A model generated the notes under the pieces. The model had not been told where the DNA came from. It made no database searches and saw nothing but the letters and a program-made list of their open reading frames with translations. The position numbers and the translations under genes were made by a program. From Actinobacteria bacterium HGW-Actinobacteria-7 (GTDB lineage: Bacteria; Actinomycetota; Coriobacteriia; Anaerosomatales; PHET01), in assembly GCA_002841275.1 (NCBI GenBank), contig PHET01000022.1, positions 1 to 57,501 of the forward strand: a stretch of 57,501 nt of DNA. The letters run 5' to 3'. Shown one piece after another: positions 19,243 to 26,922 of this stretch (position 1 is its first letter; the number at the start of each line of letters is the position of its first letter).

Positions 19243-20283
19243 TCAGACCACCGGCCCCGGGGTGTCGAGTCCTGTGGTCTCGGGCAGCCCAAGCACTGCG
19301 TTGAGGCACTGGATGGCCTGACCCGCCGCGCCCTTTCCCAGATTGTCGATCGCACATGAGGCGACCAACGTGTTGGTGCGCTCGTCGACGTGCAAGCCGA
19401 TCGACGCACGATTGGTGCCCTTGACCTCGGCTGTCGATGGCATGCTACCGGCCGCATGGACATGCACGAACGGTTCGGCGTGGTAGCGGCCGTGATAGAG
19501 CTCGACGGCCTCCTCGGTGGTGAACCCTTCTTCCACGTCCAAGTACACAGTCGAAAGTAGCCCCCGCGCCAGAGGCATCAGGTGCGGAGTGAACATGACA
19601 CTCAGCTCGTGGCCAGCGGCCAGGCCCAGGACCTGCTCCATCTCCGGTGTATGCCGATGTGAGCCTACCTTGTACGGCATCATGCTCTCATCAGCGCTCA
19701 CGTAGTGAGATGTGCCGGAAAGCGCCCGCCCCGCTCCGGAGAGACCGGACTTGGCATCGACGACTATCCGGGTACCTATGGCGACCCCGGACTCCAGCGC
19801 GGGAAAGGCCGCGAGGGCTGTCGCGGTGGGGTAGCACCCGGGACACGCCACGAGGCGCGCACCGGGGAGCCGTGTACGATCGAACTCCGGAAGCCCATAG
19901 ACAGCATCGGTCAACAGATCCGAGCAGCTGTGCGCCGTCCCATACCATTCTTCATAGACGTCGGCGTCTTTGAGGCGGAAGTCAGCAGAGAGATCGATGA
20001 CCGTGAGCCCGCGCGACAGCAGCTCCGGAACCATCGACATGGCGGCGGTATGCGGGACCGCGAGTAGGACGACGTTCGCGGTTTCGGCTATGGCGTCAAC
20101 TTCGGGGACGACGAATACAGCGTCTGTTGCGCCTTGGAGTGCAGGGTAGACATCGGCGATACGCCGCCCTGCATCGGCACCCGACGTGGTCACACCGAGC
20201 CGAAGCTGCGGATGCGCGATCACCCAGCGCACCGCTTCGATTCCGGCATAGCCGGCAGCACCCACCACCGCGACCTCGACCAC
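19243..20283 (-). CDS. argC: N-acetyl-gamma-glutamyl-phosphate reductase
   Basis: NADPH-dependent reductase, third step of the pathway. 346 residues, with a Rossmann start (VEVAVVGAAGYAGIEAVRW) and the catalytic cysteine in VACPGCYPTATAL near 148. GTG start at 20283 with GGAGG five bases upstream. It is the first gene of the arg operon; the promoter and palindromes listed next lie 42-100 bases upstream. Confidence 0.95.
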   Translation of the reverse strand: MVEVAVVGAAGYAGIEAVRWVIAHPQLRLGVTTSGADAGRRIADVYPALQGATDAVFVVPEVDAIAETANVVLLAVPHTAAMSMVPELLSRGLTVIDLSADFRLKDADVYEEWYGTAHSCSDLLTDAVYGLPEFDRTRLPGARLVACPGCYPTATALAAFPALESGVAIGTRIVVDAKSGLSGAGRALSGTSHYVSADESMMPYKVGSHRHTPEMEQVLGLAAGHELSVMFTPHLMPLARGLLSTVYLDVEEGFTTEEAVELYHGRYHAEPFVHVHAAGSMPSTAEVKGTNRASIGLHVDERTNTLVASCAIDNLGKGAAGQAIQCLNAVLGLPETTGLDTPGPVV

Positions 20284-20332
20284 ACGTGCCTCCGCATCCG
20301 ATGCGCCGACAATCAGCCGACTGAGCGGCGAC

Positions 20333-20360
20333 TATATACGGTCTTGCGTATATATGTCAA
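20333..20360 (-). promoter_or_regulatory. arg operon promoter
   Basis: TTGACA (20355-20360) and TATATA (20333-20338) are spaced by 16 bp on the minus strand. Start would be near 20325, giving a 42-base leader before the argC GTG. Confidence 0.75.
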
Positions 20361-20380
20361 TCAGTATGCATTTCTATGCC
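20344..20380. promoter_or_regulatory. Pair of ARG-box-like operators
   Basis: Two imperfect palindromes lie over and just upstream of the -35: TTGCGTATATATGTCAA (20344-20360) and GTATGCATTTCTATGCC (20364-20380). Their centres are about 20-21 bp apart, the two-turn spacing typical of paired 18-bp ARG boxes. They are A/T-rich islands in GC-rich DNA. Binding of the ArgR encoded in this operon would cover the promoter and repress it when arginine is present (inference from known ArgR systems). Confidence 0.65.
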
Positions 20381-20454
20381 GTTGCCGTGCGTAGCAGATT
20401 GCATTTCCTGTCCATTCATCAAAACGGGGCAATGCAGTCCGCTCCGCGCGACTG

Positions 20455-22872
20455 TCAGCCTCGTAGTTCACCGCCAACCGCACCCAGCACCTTGCGCACA
20501 AGCTTGGCGTGAGCGCCTTCCACCTCTTCGGTGGTCAGCGTGCGATCCTGCGCTCGGTACATCAGCGAGAACGCCATGGACTTCTTGCCCGACTCAACGC
20601 CCTTGCCGCGATACACATCGAAGAGACGAGCACTTTCGAGCAGCTTTCCTCCGGCTGCGTTGATCGCCTGCGCTATGCGCTCTGCGGAAACACCTTCATC
20701 CACGACCACGGCTATGTCGTGCTCCACACCGGGGAATCGGGCCGGCTCGACAAACGTACGGGCCGGCTTGGCGGCCCGGATGAGACGGGCCAGATCGAGC
20801 TCGAATGCGACCACCGGCGCGTCGGCCTCGAAACGCTCCAGCACCACCGGGTGCACCTCACCCAGCCATCCGACCACCTCGCCGCCGACGAGGACATCCG
20901 ACGCGCGGCCCGGCTGCAGCCATGGATGTTCGACCGCTCGAACCTTGAAGCGATCGAATGCCATCTCGCGAGCCAGACTCTCGACAATCCCCTTGCCATC
21001 GAAGAAGTCGAGCGACATCACTCGATCATTCCACTCGGTAGGATGCCAGGAACCCACCATCACGGCTGCCAGCATCGTGTGCTCTCTAGGCTGCTTGCGG
21101 CCGGTCGAGGTCGTGAACACCGAACCAATCTCATAGAGATGAACGTCGTTCACACCGCGACGCTGGTTGTACGACACGCTGCGAAGCAGACCCGGCAGAA
21201 TCGACTGACGCAGGACGGCCTGCTCCCCGGACATCGGGTTGAGCAGCTCAACAGCCAGCTCTCCGGCGGCCGATGCCATATCGCACTTCTCGGCATCGCC
21301 CGGATCGGAGAACGCGTAGGTCATCGTCTCGTTCAAGCCGGCGGCCCGCATGATCGCACCTATCCGCTCGCGCCACCGCTGCTCGGGAGTCAGCGCACCG
21401 GCACGGCCCCGGCCCGCCGGTAGCGTCGCTTCGACCCGCTCCATCCCCCAGATTCGAAGAACCTCTTCGATCAGATCGATCTCACGTTCAAGGTCCGGAC
21501 GGAAGCTTGGAACGTCGACATCGAGACGATCGGCATGTACGGCGACTTCGCACCCCAGGGTCGTGAGGATTGCGGCGGCTTCTTCGGCAGCTATCGGGAC
21601 GCCGACGATCTGCAGAAGTCGCGAGAGACGGAGCGACAGACGGACCGACTCGAGCGGGCGTGCGTAGGCATCCACCACACCCGGCGCCACCTCGCCGCCG
21701 GCGACCTCGGCCATGAGCTGCGCTGCACGATCGACCGCAGCGATGCACGCGGTACGATCGACTGTGCGCTCGAAACGCAGTGACGCCTCAGAGATCAGCG
21801 CAAGGGAGCGGGACGTACGACTGATCGATTCCGGGTCGAAGCAGGCGGACTCCAGCAGAACGTTCACGGTCGACTCCGAAACCTCCGTCGCCTCCCCGCC
21901 CATCACGCCGGCTAGTGCGACCGGCCCGGTGGGGTCGCAGATGACAAGCGTTGTCTCGCTCAGTTCCCGCCGAGCCCCGTCGAGGGTGGTCAGATGCTCG
22001 CCTGACTGTGCCCGCCGGACACTGATAGCCGCGAGACCATCATCTCCGGCCGCCAGCGTGTCAAGATCGAACGCGTGCAGCGGCTGTCCCAGCTCGAAGA
22101 GGACGTAGTTCGTGATGTCCACGACGTTGTTGATGGGACGAGCCCCGGCGGCCGTGACCTTCTCGGCAAGCCACTGAGGCGACGGGCCGATCTTCACATT
22201 TCGAATGATGCGGGCTGTGTATCGAGGGCACAGCTCGGGGTCGACGATTTCGACGCTGCAGCTACTCATGGCGGGCACTCCGGCCTCAGCCGGGGTGGAA
22301 GCGGGGACCTTCGCCTCGTGCCCAAGTACCGCACCGATCTCGCGAGCAACGCCAGCCATCGACAGACAGTCCGGGCGGTTGGGCGTGACCTCGAGCTCGA
22401 TGATGATGTCCGAGAGGCCCTGATACTGGGCGAAGGCCATTCCAACGGGAGCATCGGCGGGTAGGATCAGCAGACCGTCATGGTCCTCGCCCAGACCAAG
22501 CTCGCGGGCCGAGCAGTTCATGCCTTCGCTGACCACACCGCGCAGTTTCGCCTTCTTGATCTCGAAACCACCCGGGAGCACCGCACCCACGAGCGCGACC
22601 GGCACCTTGTCACCCGCTTCGAAGTTCTGAGCGCCGCACACGATGGTGCGAGGAGTGCCGTCTCCGACATCTACGGTGGTCACCCACAGTTTGTCGGCCT
22701 CGGGGTGCTTGGTCTTCTCGGCGATAAGCCCTACCACGACGTTATCCAGCGCCTCACCCGAAGTGTGGACCGCTTCGACGGCAGTGCCGGTCATGTCGAG
22801 CAGGTCCACCAGCTCGGGTATGGACTTGTCGACGGTCACGAGTTCGCGGAGCCATTTCATCGAAACACGCAT
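20455..22872 (-). CDS. pheT: Phenylalanyl-tRNA synthetase beta chain
   Basis: Large subunit of the alpha2-beta2 enzyme. 805 residues: an EMAP-II-like tRNA-binding domain (about 40-150), the B3/B4 editing domain, B5, a catalytic-like core with LNPMSGEQAVLRQSILPGLL, and a C-terminal ferredoxin-fold anticodon-binding domain with FPGVEHDIAVVVDEGV. Start at ATG 22872 with AGAGGA upstream; the internal ATG four codons later is also possible. It follows pheS by 35 bases and shares its T-box. Confidence 0.96.
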   Translation of the reverse strand: MRVSMKWLRELVTVDKSIPELVDLLDMTGTAVEAVHTSGEALDNVVVGLIAEKTKHPEADKLWVTTVDVGDGTPRTIVCGAQNFEAGDKVPVALVGAVLPGGFEIKKAKLRGVVSEGMNCSARELGLGEDHDGLLILPADAPVGMAFAQYQGLSDIIIELEVTPNRPDCLSMAGVAREIGAVLGHEAKVPASTPAEAGVPAMSSCSVEIVDPELCPRYTARIIRNVKIGPSPQWLAEKVTAAGARPINNVVDITNYVLFELGQPLHAFDLDTLAAGDDGLAAISVRRAQSGEHLTTLDGARRELSETTLVICDPTGPVALAGVMGGEATEVSESTVNVLLESACFDPESISRTSRSLALISEASLRFERTVDRTACIAAVDRAAQLMAEVAGGEVAPGVVDAYARPLESVRLSLRLSRLLQIVGVPIAAEEAAAILTTLGCEVAVHADRLDVDVPSFRPDLEREIDLIEEVLRIWGMERVEATLPAGRGRAGALTPEQRWRERIGAIMRAAGLNETMTYAFSDPGDAEKCDMASAAGELAVELLNPMSGEQAVLRQSILPGLLRSVSYNQRRGVNDVHLYEIGSVFTTSTGRKQPREHTMLAAVMVGSWHPTEWNDRVMSLDFFDGKGIVESLAREMAFDRFKVRAVEHPWLQPGRASDVLVGGEVVGWLGEVHPVVLERFEADAPVVAFELDLARLIRAAKPARTFVEPARFPGVEHDIAVVVDEGVSAERIAQAINAAGGKLLESARLFDVYRGKGVESGKKSMAFSLMYRAQDRTLTTEEVEGAHAKLVRKVLGAVGGELRG

Positions 22873-22907
22873 CTGTTGTCAGCGTCCTCTCGGGTCGCGG
22901 TGGGTCA

Positions 22908-23969
22908 CTAGAACTGACGGAGGAAACGCATGTCGCCTTCGACGAGCATGCGGAGATCGGGCACGTTGTACTTGAGCGCGGCGATGCGCTCGACACCCAG
23001 TCCGAACGCGAATCCTGTGTAGCGCTCTGGGTCTATGCCGACGTGCCCGAAGACATTGGGGTCGACCATGCCGCAACCCAGAATCTCGAGCCATCCGCTG
23101 TTCTTGCAGAAGCGGCAGCCCTCGCCATTGCAGATGCCGCACGACACGTCGACTTCGGCCGAGGGCTCGGTGAATGGGAAGAAGTGGGGCCGGAACCTCG
23201 TGCGACGGTCAGGTCCGAAGATCTCGCGAACCAGATGATCGAGCGTGCCCTTCAGATCCGCGAACGTGATGCCCTCGTCGACGACCAGTCCCTCGATCTG
23301 GGTGAACTGCGGCAGGTGACTGGGATCGGCGATATCTCGGCGATAGACCTTCCCCGGAGCCAACACGTAGACCGGCGGTTCAGCGTTCTCGAGCGTACGC
23401 ACCTGTACGGGCGACGTGTGAGTGCGGAGCAGTACGCCGGACGGCTCGGGACCATCGAACTGGTCACCCGACAGATCGCGGACGTAGAACGTGTCCGTGG
23501 CCGCACGAGCAGGATGCTGGGGCGGATGGTTCAGGGCCGTGAAGTTGTAGTACTCGAGTTCGACTTCGGGACCCTCGGCAATCTGGTATCCCAAGCCCAC
23601 GAAGATGTCGGTGATCTCGGCGGCGATCCTATTGATGAGATGTCGAGTTCCCAGTGGGTGCTTGCGACCGGGAAGCGTCACGTCGACCACATCCGCCGAG
23701 ATTCGCGCCTGCATGTCTGCGGCCGACAACTCGGACTTGCGGGCCTCCAGCGCCGACTCAAGGGCCTCGCGGACTTCATTGGCGGTCTTGCCCACGGCGG
23801 GACGCTCTTCCGGCGACAAAGTGCCCAGTCCCCTGAGCACACCGGTGAGCGAGCCCTTCTTACCGAGATAGGCGACGCGCACGCCATCCAACTCCGTCAG
23901 ATCGGATGCGGCCATGATGGCAGCGAGCCCCTGGGACTGCTGTTCTTTCAACTGTTCGACGACACTCAT
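22908..23969 (-). CDS. pheS: Phenylalanyl-tRNA synthetase alpha chain
   Basis: Catalytic subunit for Phe-tRNA synthesis, 353 residues. N-terminal coiled-coil arm (MSVVEQLKEQQSQGLAAIM), class II motif 2 with FTQIEGLVVDEG, and motif 3 FGLGVERIAALKYNVPDLR. A CGIC...CRFC cysteine group is present before motif 3, as in many bacterial PheS. AAAGGA precedes the ATG at 23967-23969; the longer frame upstream is T-box sequence, not protein. Confidence 0.96.
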   Translation of the reverse strand: MSVVEQLKEQQSQGLAAIMAASDLTELDGVRVAYLGKKGSLTGVLRGLGTLSPEERPAVGKTANEVREALESALEARKSELSAADMQARISADVVDVTLPGRKHPLGTRHLINRIAAEITDIFVGLGYQIAEGPEVELEYYNFTALNHPPQHPARAATDTFYVRDLSGDQFDGPEPSGVLLRTHTSPVQVRTLENAEPPVYVLAPGKVYRRDIADPSHLPQFTQIEGLVVDEGITFADLKGTLDHLVREIFGPDRRTRFRPHFFPFTEPSAEVDVSCGICNGEGCRFCKNSGWLEILGCGMVDPNVFGHVGIDPERYTGFAFGLGVERIAALKYNVPDLRMLVEGDMRFLRQF

Positions 23970-24005
23970 GTGTCTGCGGTCCTTTCGTCGTAGCCCCAAA
24001 CAGAA

Positions 24006-24058
24006 GGGAGCCGGTCCTCCGCCCCTGGATTGTTCCCAAGGACGGAAGACCAGCTCCC
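24006..24058 (-). terminator. T-box-controlled terminator
   Basis: The minus strand forms GGGAGCTGGTCTTCCGTCC paired with GGCGGAGGACCGGCTCCC (a few mismatches), followed by TTCTGTTT. Its 5' arm overlaps the T-box antiterminator sequence, so the two structures are mutually exclusive. Confidence 0.85.
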
Positions 24059-24290
24059 GCGGTACCACCTCGGTTGGTTCGCACACATGCGAACCCCCTC
24101 ATTGCGCGTCGACGTCGACTTCTCTGCGCAGTGCATGACTTCTCGTGCCACGCTGTCCCGATATCGGTAGGAACCGGCTCGCCTACAGGGCACCTGTCGC
24201 GCCGTTCAGCTAGCAGCTGATGGAGTGAACCGCGTCCAGCCCGACCGTTCGGCCCTTCCAGTCTCTGGGGCCCTTCCCTGGTCGGCGGGG
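24006..24290 (-). ncRNA. T-box riboswitch (Phe) controlling pheST
   Basis: The minus-strand leader of pheS contains the T-box core CCGAGGTGGTACCGCGGG (near 24059-24076), which base-pairs with the end of uncharged tRNA. An AGAGACTGG element suits the Stem I base, and a candidate specifier TTC (24227-24229, within CGGTTCACTCC) matches the Phe codon. A terminator stem follows at 24006-24058. Uncharged tRNA-Phe should stabilise the antiterminator and turn on pheST. The outer boundary near 24290 is approximate. Confidence 0.9.
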
Positions 24291-24312
24291 CTCGTGCAAC
24301 GCGCCGTCTCCG

Positions 24313-24735
24313 TCATAGCCTCGCACTATGTGGTTGAGCAGGTAGTGTATCGCAGCGCCCGCCGCCCCGCCACCGATGCAGGAGTCCACCGAACGGGATG
24401 ACTCGAACCACCCTGCCACGCACGTGCGTGGCCGCTGTGGGGTTGAGATCCGCAACAGGATTCGCATCACCGCGCGTCCAGACACGGCCGTTTGGATCCG
24501 CGTGAACCACACGATGGAGCACCAGCGTCGCACCAGGCCTCAGGAGCGCGATATCACCGCGGCGCAGAGGCGCGGACTTGGCAACCACCACGACGTCGCC
24601 TTGCACGAGCGCCGGGAGCATGGATCCACCGGAGACCCACGCGACGCTGTAGTTACGCAAGGCCAAGACGCCCAGAAGCGCGAGGAGTCCGTAGGCCACG
24701 ATCAGCGGTGCGACGTGTTTCAGATGCTCTCGCAT
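24313..24735 (-). CDS. SipW-like signal peptidase I (S26B type)
   Basis: Membrane signal peptidase of 140 residues. One N-terminal transmembrane helix (about 8-27), catalytic serine in SGGSMLPAL (Ser38), and histidine in VLHRVVHAD (His74) in place of the lysine of ordinary bacterial enzymes, with a GDAN motif (90). This is the ER/SipW branch, whose members often process biofilm matrix proteins. Its ATG overlaps the stop of the upstream TasA-like gene (TGATG), so the two are coupled and the neighbour is the probable substrate. Confidence 0.85.
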   Translation of the reverse strand: MREHLKHVAPLIVAYGLLALLGVLALRNYSVAWVSGGSMLPALVQGDVVVVAKSAPLRRGDIALLRPGATLVLHRVVHADPNGRVWTRGDANPVADLNPTAATHVRGRVVRVIPFGGLLHRWRGGGRCDTLPAQPHSARL

Positions 24736-25220
24736 CAGTGAACCTGTTCCGCGTCGATGTAGAGCGACATCTTCACGTAGTCGTCAGACAGCGTGTTGCC
24801 GGCGTCAGCGGGCAGCCCGACCTCGAAACGCAACTCGCCCCGTGCACCAGGGGCAAGCCTCAGTGCGGCCGTACGCATCGCTGACATCTTGCCGTTGTAC
24901 AGCTCGGAGTCCCCGCATGTCACACGACACGTCAACGCCTCGTAGAACTCGGTGATACCGGCCTTCTTGGATGACGTGACAACCACATCGCACGGGAGCG
25001 TGCCCGAGTTCATCACAGTCATCGGCCGCGTGGTGGTCACGCCGGGTGCCAACGCGTCAATCGAGAGCGGTGCGCTGGTCGGCTCGGACGATACAGCCAC
25101 CGTCCCGCCGCGAATCACTGAATCCGGCACCTGCACCTGAGTGGTGAAGTACGCGCCTGCCGCGCCGACACCCAGTGCGAGCACCGCTCCTACCATGGTG
25201 GTGATTACTCTTCTGATCAT
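24735..25220 (-). CDS. TasA/camelysin-like secreted protein
   Basis: Secreted protein of 161 residues. The N-terminus (MIRRVITTMVGAVLALGVG, then AAGAYFTTQ) is a signal peptide of the SipW-substrate type, with a cleavage site expected near residue 23. The mature part begins with a TasA/CalY-like region (VIRGGTVAVSS) and continues as a small beta domain with three cysteines (77, 98, 102). GGAGG precedes the ATG at 25218-25220. It may form surface fibres or attach to the wall, but it is shorter than TasA and no second fibre gene is nearby. Function is inferred from family and the coupled peptidase. Confidence 0.75.
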   Translation of the reverse strand: MIRRVITTMVGAVLALGVGAAGAYFTTQVQVPDSVIRGGTVAVSSEPTSAPLSIDALAPGVTTTRPMTVMNSGTLPCDVVVTSSKKAGITEFYEALTCRVTCGDSELYNGKMSAMRTAALRLAPGARGELRFEVGLPADAGNTLSDDYVKMSLYIDAEQVH

Positions 25221-25319
25221 CTTGCCCTCCTCATGAATCCTGACCGCCGAGGGGTAGCGGTGACTTGTCCGAATGGTCGACCGGTGGCGCCGCCCGGCCA
25301 GTGTCGAGCGTACCTCGGA

Positions 25320-25349
25320 GCGCTTACCACGCACTTACGCTGCGCTTAC
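25320..25349. repeat. Three direct repeats with 11-bp period
   Basis: GCGCTTAC (25320), GCACTTAC (25331) and GCGCTTAC (25342) repeat with an exact 11-bp step, about 100-130 bp upstream of the TasA-like start. Helical phasing of a short direct repeat is typical of binding sites for OmpR/PhoP-family regulators, which contact one face of DNA. No regulator gene lies nearby. Confidence 0.6.
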
Positions 25350-25392
25350 CTGGGCCCGCGCCTCCATGACATCGCGTTTGGCCCCACACGCA

Positions 25393-25420
25393 CGAAGGCC
25401 CCGCATCAGCGAGGCCTTCG
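25393..25420 (-). terminator. Hairpin after rplT
   Basis: CGAAGGCC and GGCCTTCG arms enclose a smaller CGC/GCG stem. It lies 23 bases beyond the rplT stop. There is no clear U-tract, so it is a modest terminator candidate for the infC-rpmI-rplT operon. Confidence 0.5.
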
Positions 25421-25442
25421 AGTACGTCTATGCAGGGCTCTG

Positions 25443-25799
25443 CTAGGCGAGCGCCTTCTTGGCAAGTTCGGTGAGCTTGGTGAACGCGGCCGCATCGGTG
25501 ATGGCGAGGTCCGAGAGCACCTTGCGGTCGAGCGTGATCTCGGCCTTCTTGAGACCGTTCATGAACGCCGAGTAGGACAGCCCGTTCAGACGAGCCGCCG
25601 CGTTGATACGCGTGATCCAGAGTCGGCGAATCTCACGCTTCTTGTTGCGACGGTCGCGATACGCATACTGCATCGAGTGCTGCGTCTGCTCCTTTGCCGC
25701 CTTGTAGCTGCGGCTCTTCGCGCCGTAATAGCCCTTCGCACGCTCGAGGACGGTACGGCGCTTCTTCTTGGCGCCTACTGCGCGCTTTATGCGAGGCAT
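25443..25799 (-). CDS. rplT: 50S ribosomal protein L20
   Basis: Ribosomal protein of 118 residues, the usual length, beginning [15 protein letters not shown], with the conserved [19 protein letters not shown]. It binds 23S rRNA early in assembly and in Bacillus and E. coli also represses its own operon. AAGGAG precedes the ATG. It is the last gene of infC-rpmI-rplT. Confidence 0.98.
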   Translation of the reverse strand: MPRIKRAVGAKKKRRTVLERAKGYYGAKSRSYKAAKEQTQHSMQYAYRDRRNKKREIRRLWITRINAAARLNGLSYSAFMNGLKKAEITLDRKVLSDLAITDAAAFTKLTELAKKALA

Positions 25800-25841
25800 A
25801 ATCGATCACTCCTTGCTTGATTTCGAGGGGAAAGGCTTCGG

Positions 25842-26039
25842 CTACTTGAGTCCGAGCTTCTTCATGATTACCGGGGTGTCGCAGGCCGCGACCTCGGTCT
25901 CCTGACGGAAACCACGCTTGCGCTTAGGCGACTTCTTCTCAAGGATGTGGCTCTTGAACGCTTTGCCGCGCATGACCTTGCCGGTTCCAGTAAGCCGGAA
26001 CCGCTTTGCGGTCCCCTTGTGGGTCTTCTGCTTGGGCAT
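25842..26039 (-). CDS. rpmI: 50S ribosomal protein L35
   Basis: 65 residues, [20 protein letters not shown], a standard L35 in length and sequence. GGGAGG lies ten bases before the ATG. It sits between infC and rplT in the conserved order. Confidence 0.98.
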   Translation of the reverse strand: MPKQKTHKGTAKRFRLTGTGKVMRGKAFKSHILEKKSPKRKRGFRQETEVAACDTPVIMKKLGLK

Positions 26040-26054
26040 ACTCGCAGTGCCTCC

Positions 26055-26633
26055 CTATTCGGTCTCAGCCGCAACTTCAGCGGCCTCGGGTTCGTCTTCT
26101 TTGGCCGCCTTCTCGGGGGCCTTCTTGAGCGGAGCAAGCAGCATATGCATGTTGCGTCCCTCAAGCTTGGGCTGGGTCTCGATGATCGCCAGTTCGGCGA
26201 GCTCTCCAGCCAACCTTTCAAGGATGTTCAACCCGAGTTCGGGGTGGGCCATCTCTCGGCCACGGAACATGATCGTGACCTTCACCTTCGCACCTGCATC
26301 GAGGAATCGCAGGATGTGCTTCTTCTTGGTCTCGTAGTCATGCTTGTCGACCTTGGGACGGAACTTCATCTCTTTGATCTCGATCTTCGACTGGTTCTTG
26401 CGCGCAGCCTTCTCTTTCATCGACTGCTCGTACTTGAACTTGCCGAAGTCCATGATCTTGCACACCGGCGGATCAGCGGTGGGTGCGATCTCAACGAGAT
26501 CGAATCCCTGCTCGTCTGCGATCCTCAGGGCATCGGTCATTGCAAAGATGCCCAGCTGGCTGCCGTCAAACCCGATCAAGCGGCAGCTCGACGCGCGAAT
26601 GCGGTCGTTAAGCCTGTACTCAGTGCTGCTGAT
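26055..26633 (-). CDS. infC: Translation initiation factor IF-3 (ATC start)
   Basis: Binds the 30S subunit, prevents premature 50S joining and checks the start codon. 192 residues: N-domain with YRLNDRIRAS and VRLI-type core (CRLIGFDGSQLGI), a linker with KIMDFGKFKYEQ, a C-domain with MKFRPKVDKHDYETKKKH, and an Ala/Glu-rich tail. GGAGGTGA stands about nine bases before ATC at 26631-26633, followed by codons for SSTEYRLND. I therefore place the start at ATC; rare starts (ATT, ATC, ATA) are characteristic of infC, because IF-3 discriminates against them and so controls itself. An ATG in frame exists only 68 codons upstream, across a terminator, and is not credible. Confidence 0.92.
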   Translation of the reverse strand: MSSTEYRLNDRIRASSCRLIGFDGSQLGIFAMTDALRIADEQGFDLVEIAPTADPPVCKIMDFGKFKYEQSMKEKAARKNQSKIEIKEMKFRPKVDKHDYETKKKHILRFLDAGAKVKVTIMFRGREMAHPELGLNILERLAGELAELAIIETQPKLEGRNMHMLLAPLKKAPEKAAKEDEPEAAEVAAETE

Positions 26634-26691
26634 AGGCAGCTCACCTCCATGTCGATCCTTCGAACGGCCCGAGCCGCCCTGACAAAACAAA

Positions 26692-26720
26692 ACTCCCGCG
26701 GCATCAAGGCCGACGGGAGT
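26692..26720 (-). terminator. Attenuator-like terminator in the infC leader
   Basis: The minus strand forms ACTCCCG-T-CGGC paired with GCCGCGGGAGT (11 bp, one bulge), followed at once by TTTTGTTTTG. This is a classic intrinsic terminator, lying 59 bases before the IF-3 start and about 155 bases after a probable promoter. It should stop most transcription unless relieved, as in r-protein leader control; L20 is the likely effector by analogy only. Confidence 0.8.
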
Positions 26721-26881
26721 ACGCAACAGCCAGAAGGGTACGCCACGACGGTTCGCGGCGGGCGCTTCGGCTCTCTCAGTCGACCAGGCAGCAACCTTCA
26801 TGGCGCCGCGGTGGTGGGGACCTTCATTCTCGCTCAATTACTAGCGGGGTCCCGCTTGTACGATATTCGGTTAGCCGTCGC

Positions 26882-26910
26882 AGTATAGCGACGGGCGCGC
26901 CCGGGCGCAA
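26882..26910 (-). promoter_or_regulatory. infC operon promoter
   Basis: TTGCGC (26905-26910) and TATACT (26882-26887) are spaced by 17 bp, 13 bases beyond the thrS stop. The start near 26875 gives a leader of about 240 nt before infC, containing the terminator above. The leader has no other convincing gene. Confidence 0.6.
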
Positions 26911-26922
26911 ATCGCCGTCGTA

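Noticed and set aside
23970-24086. N-terminal extension of pheS
   Set aside because: These bases form the T-box antiterminator and terminator, not protein.
26634-26837. In-frame ATG extension of infC
   Set aside because: It would cross an intrinsic terminator and bypass a strong ribosome site placed for ATC.
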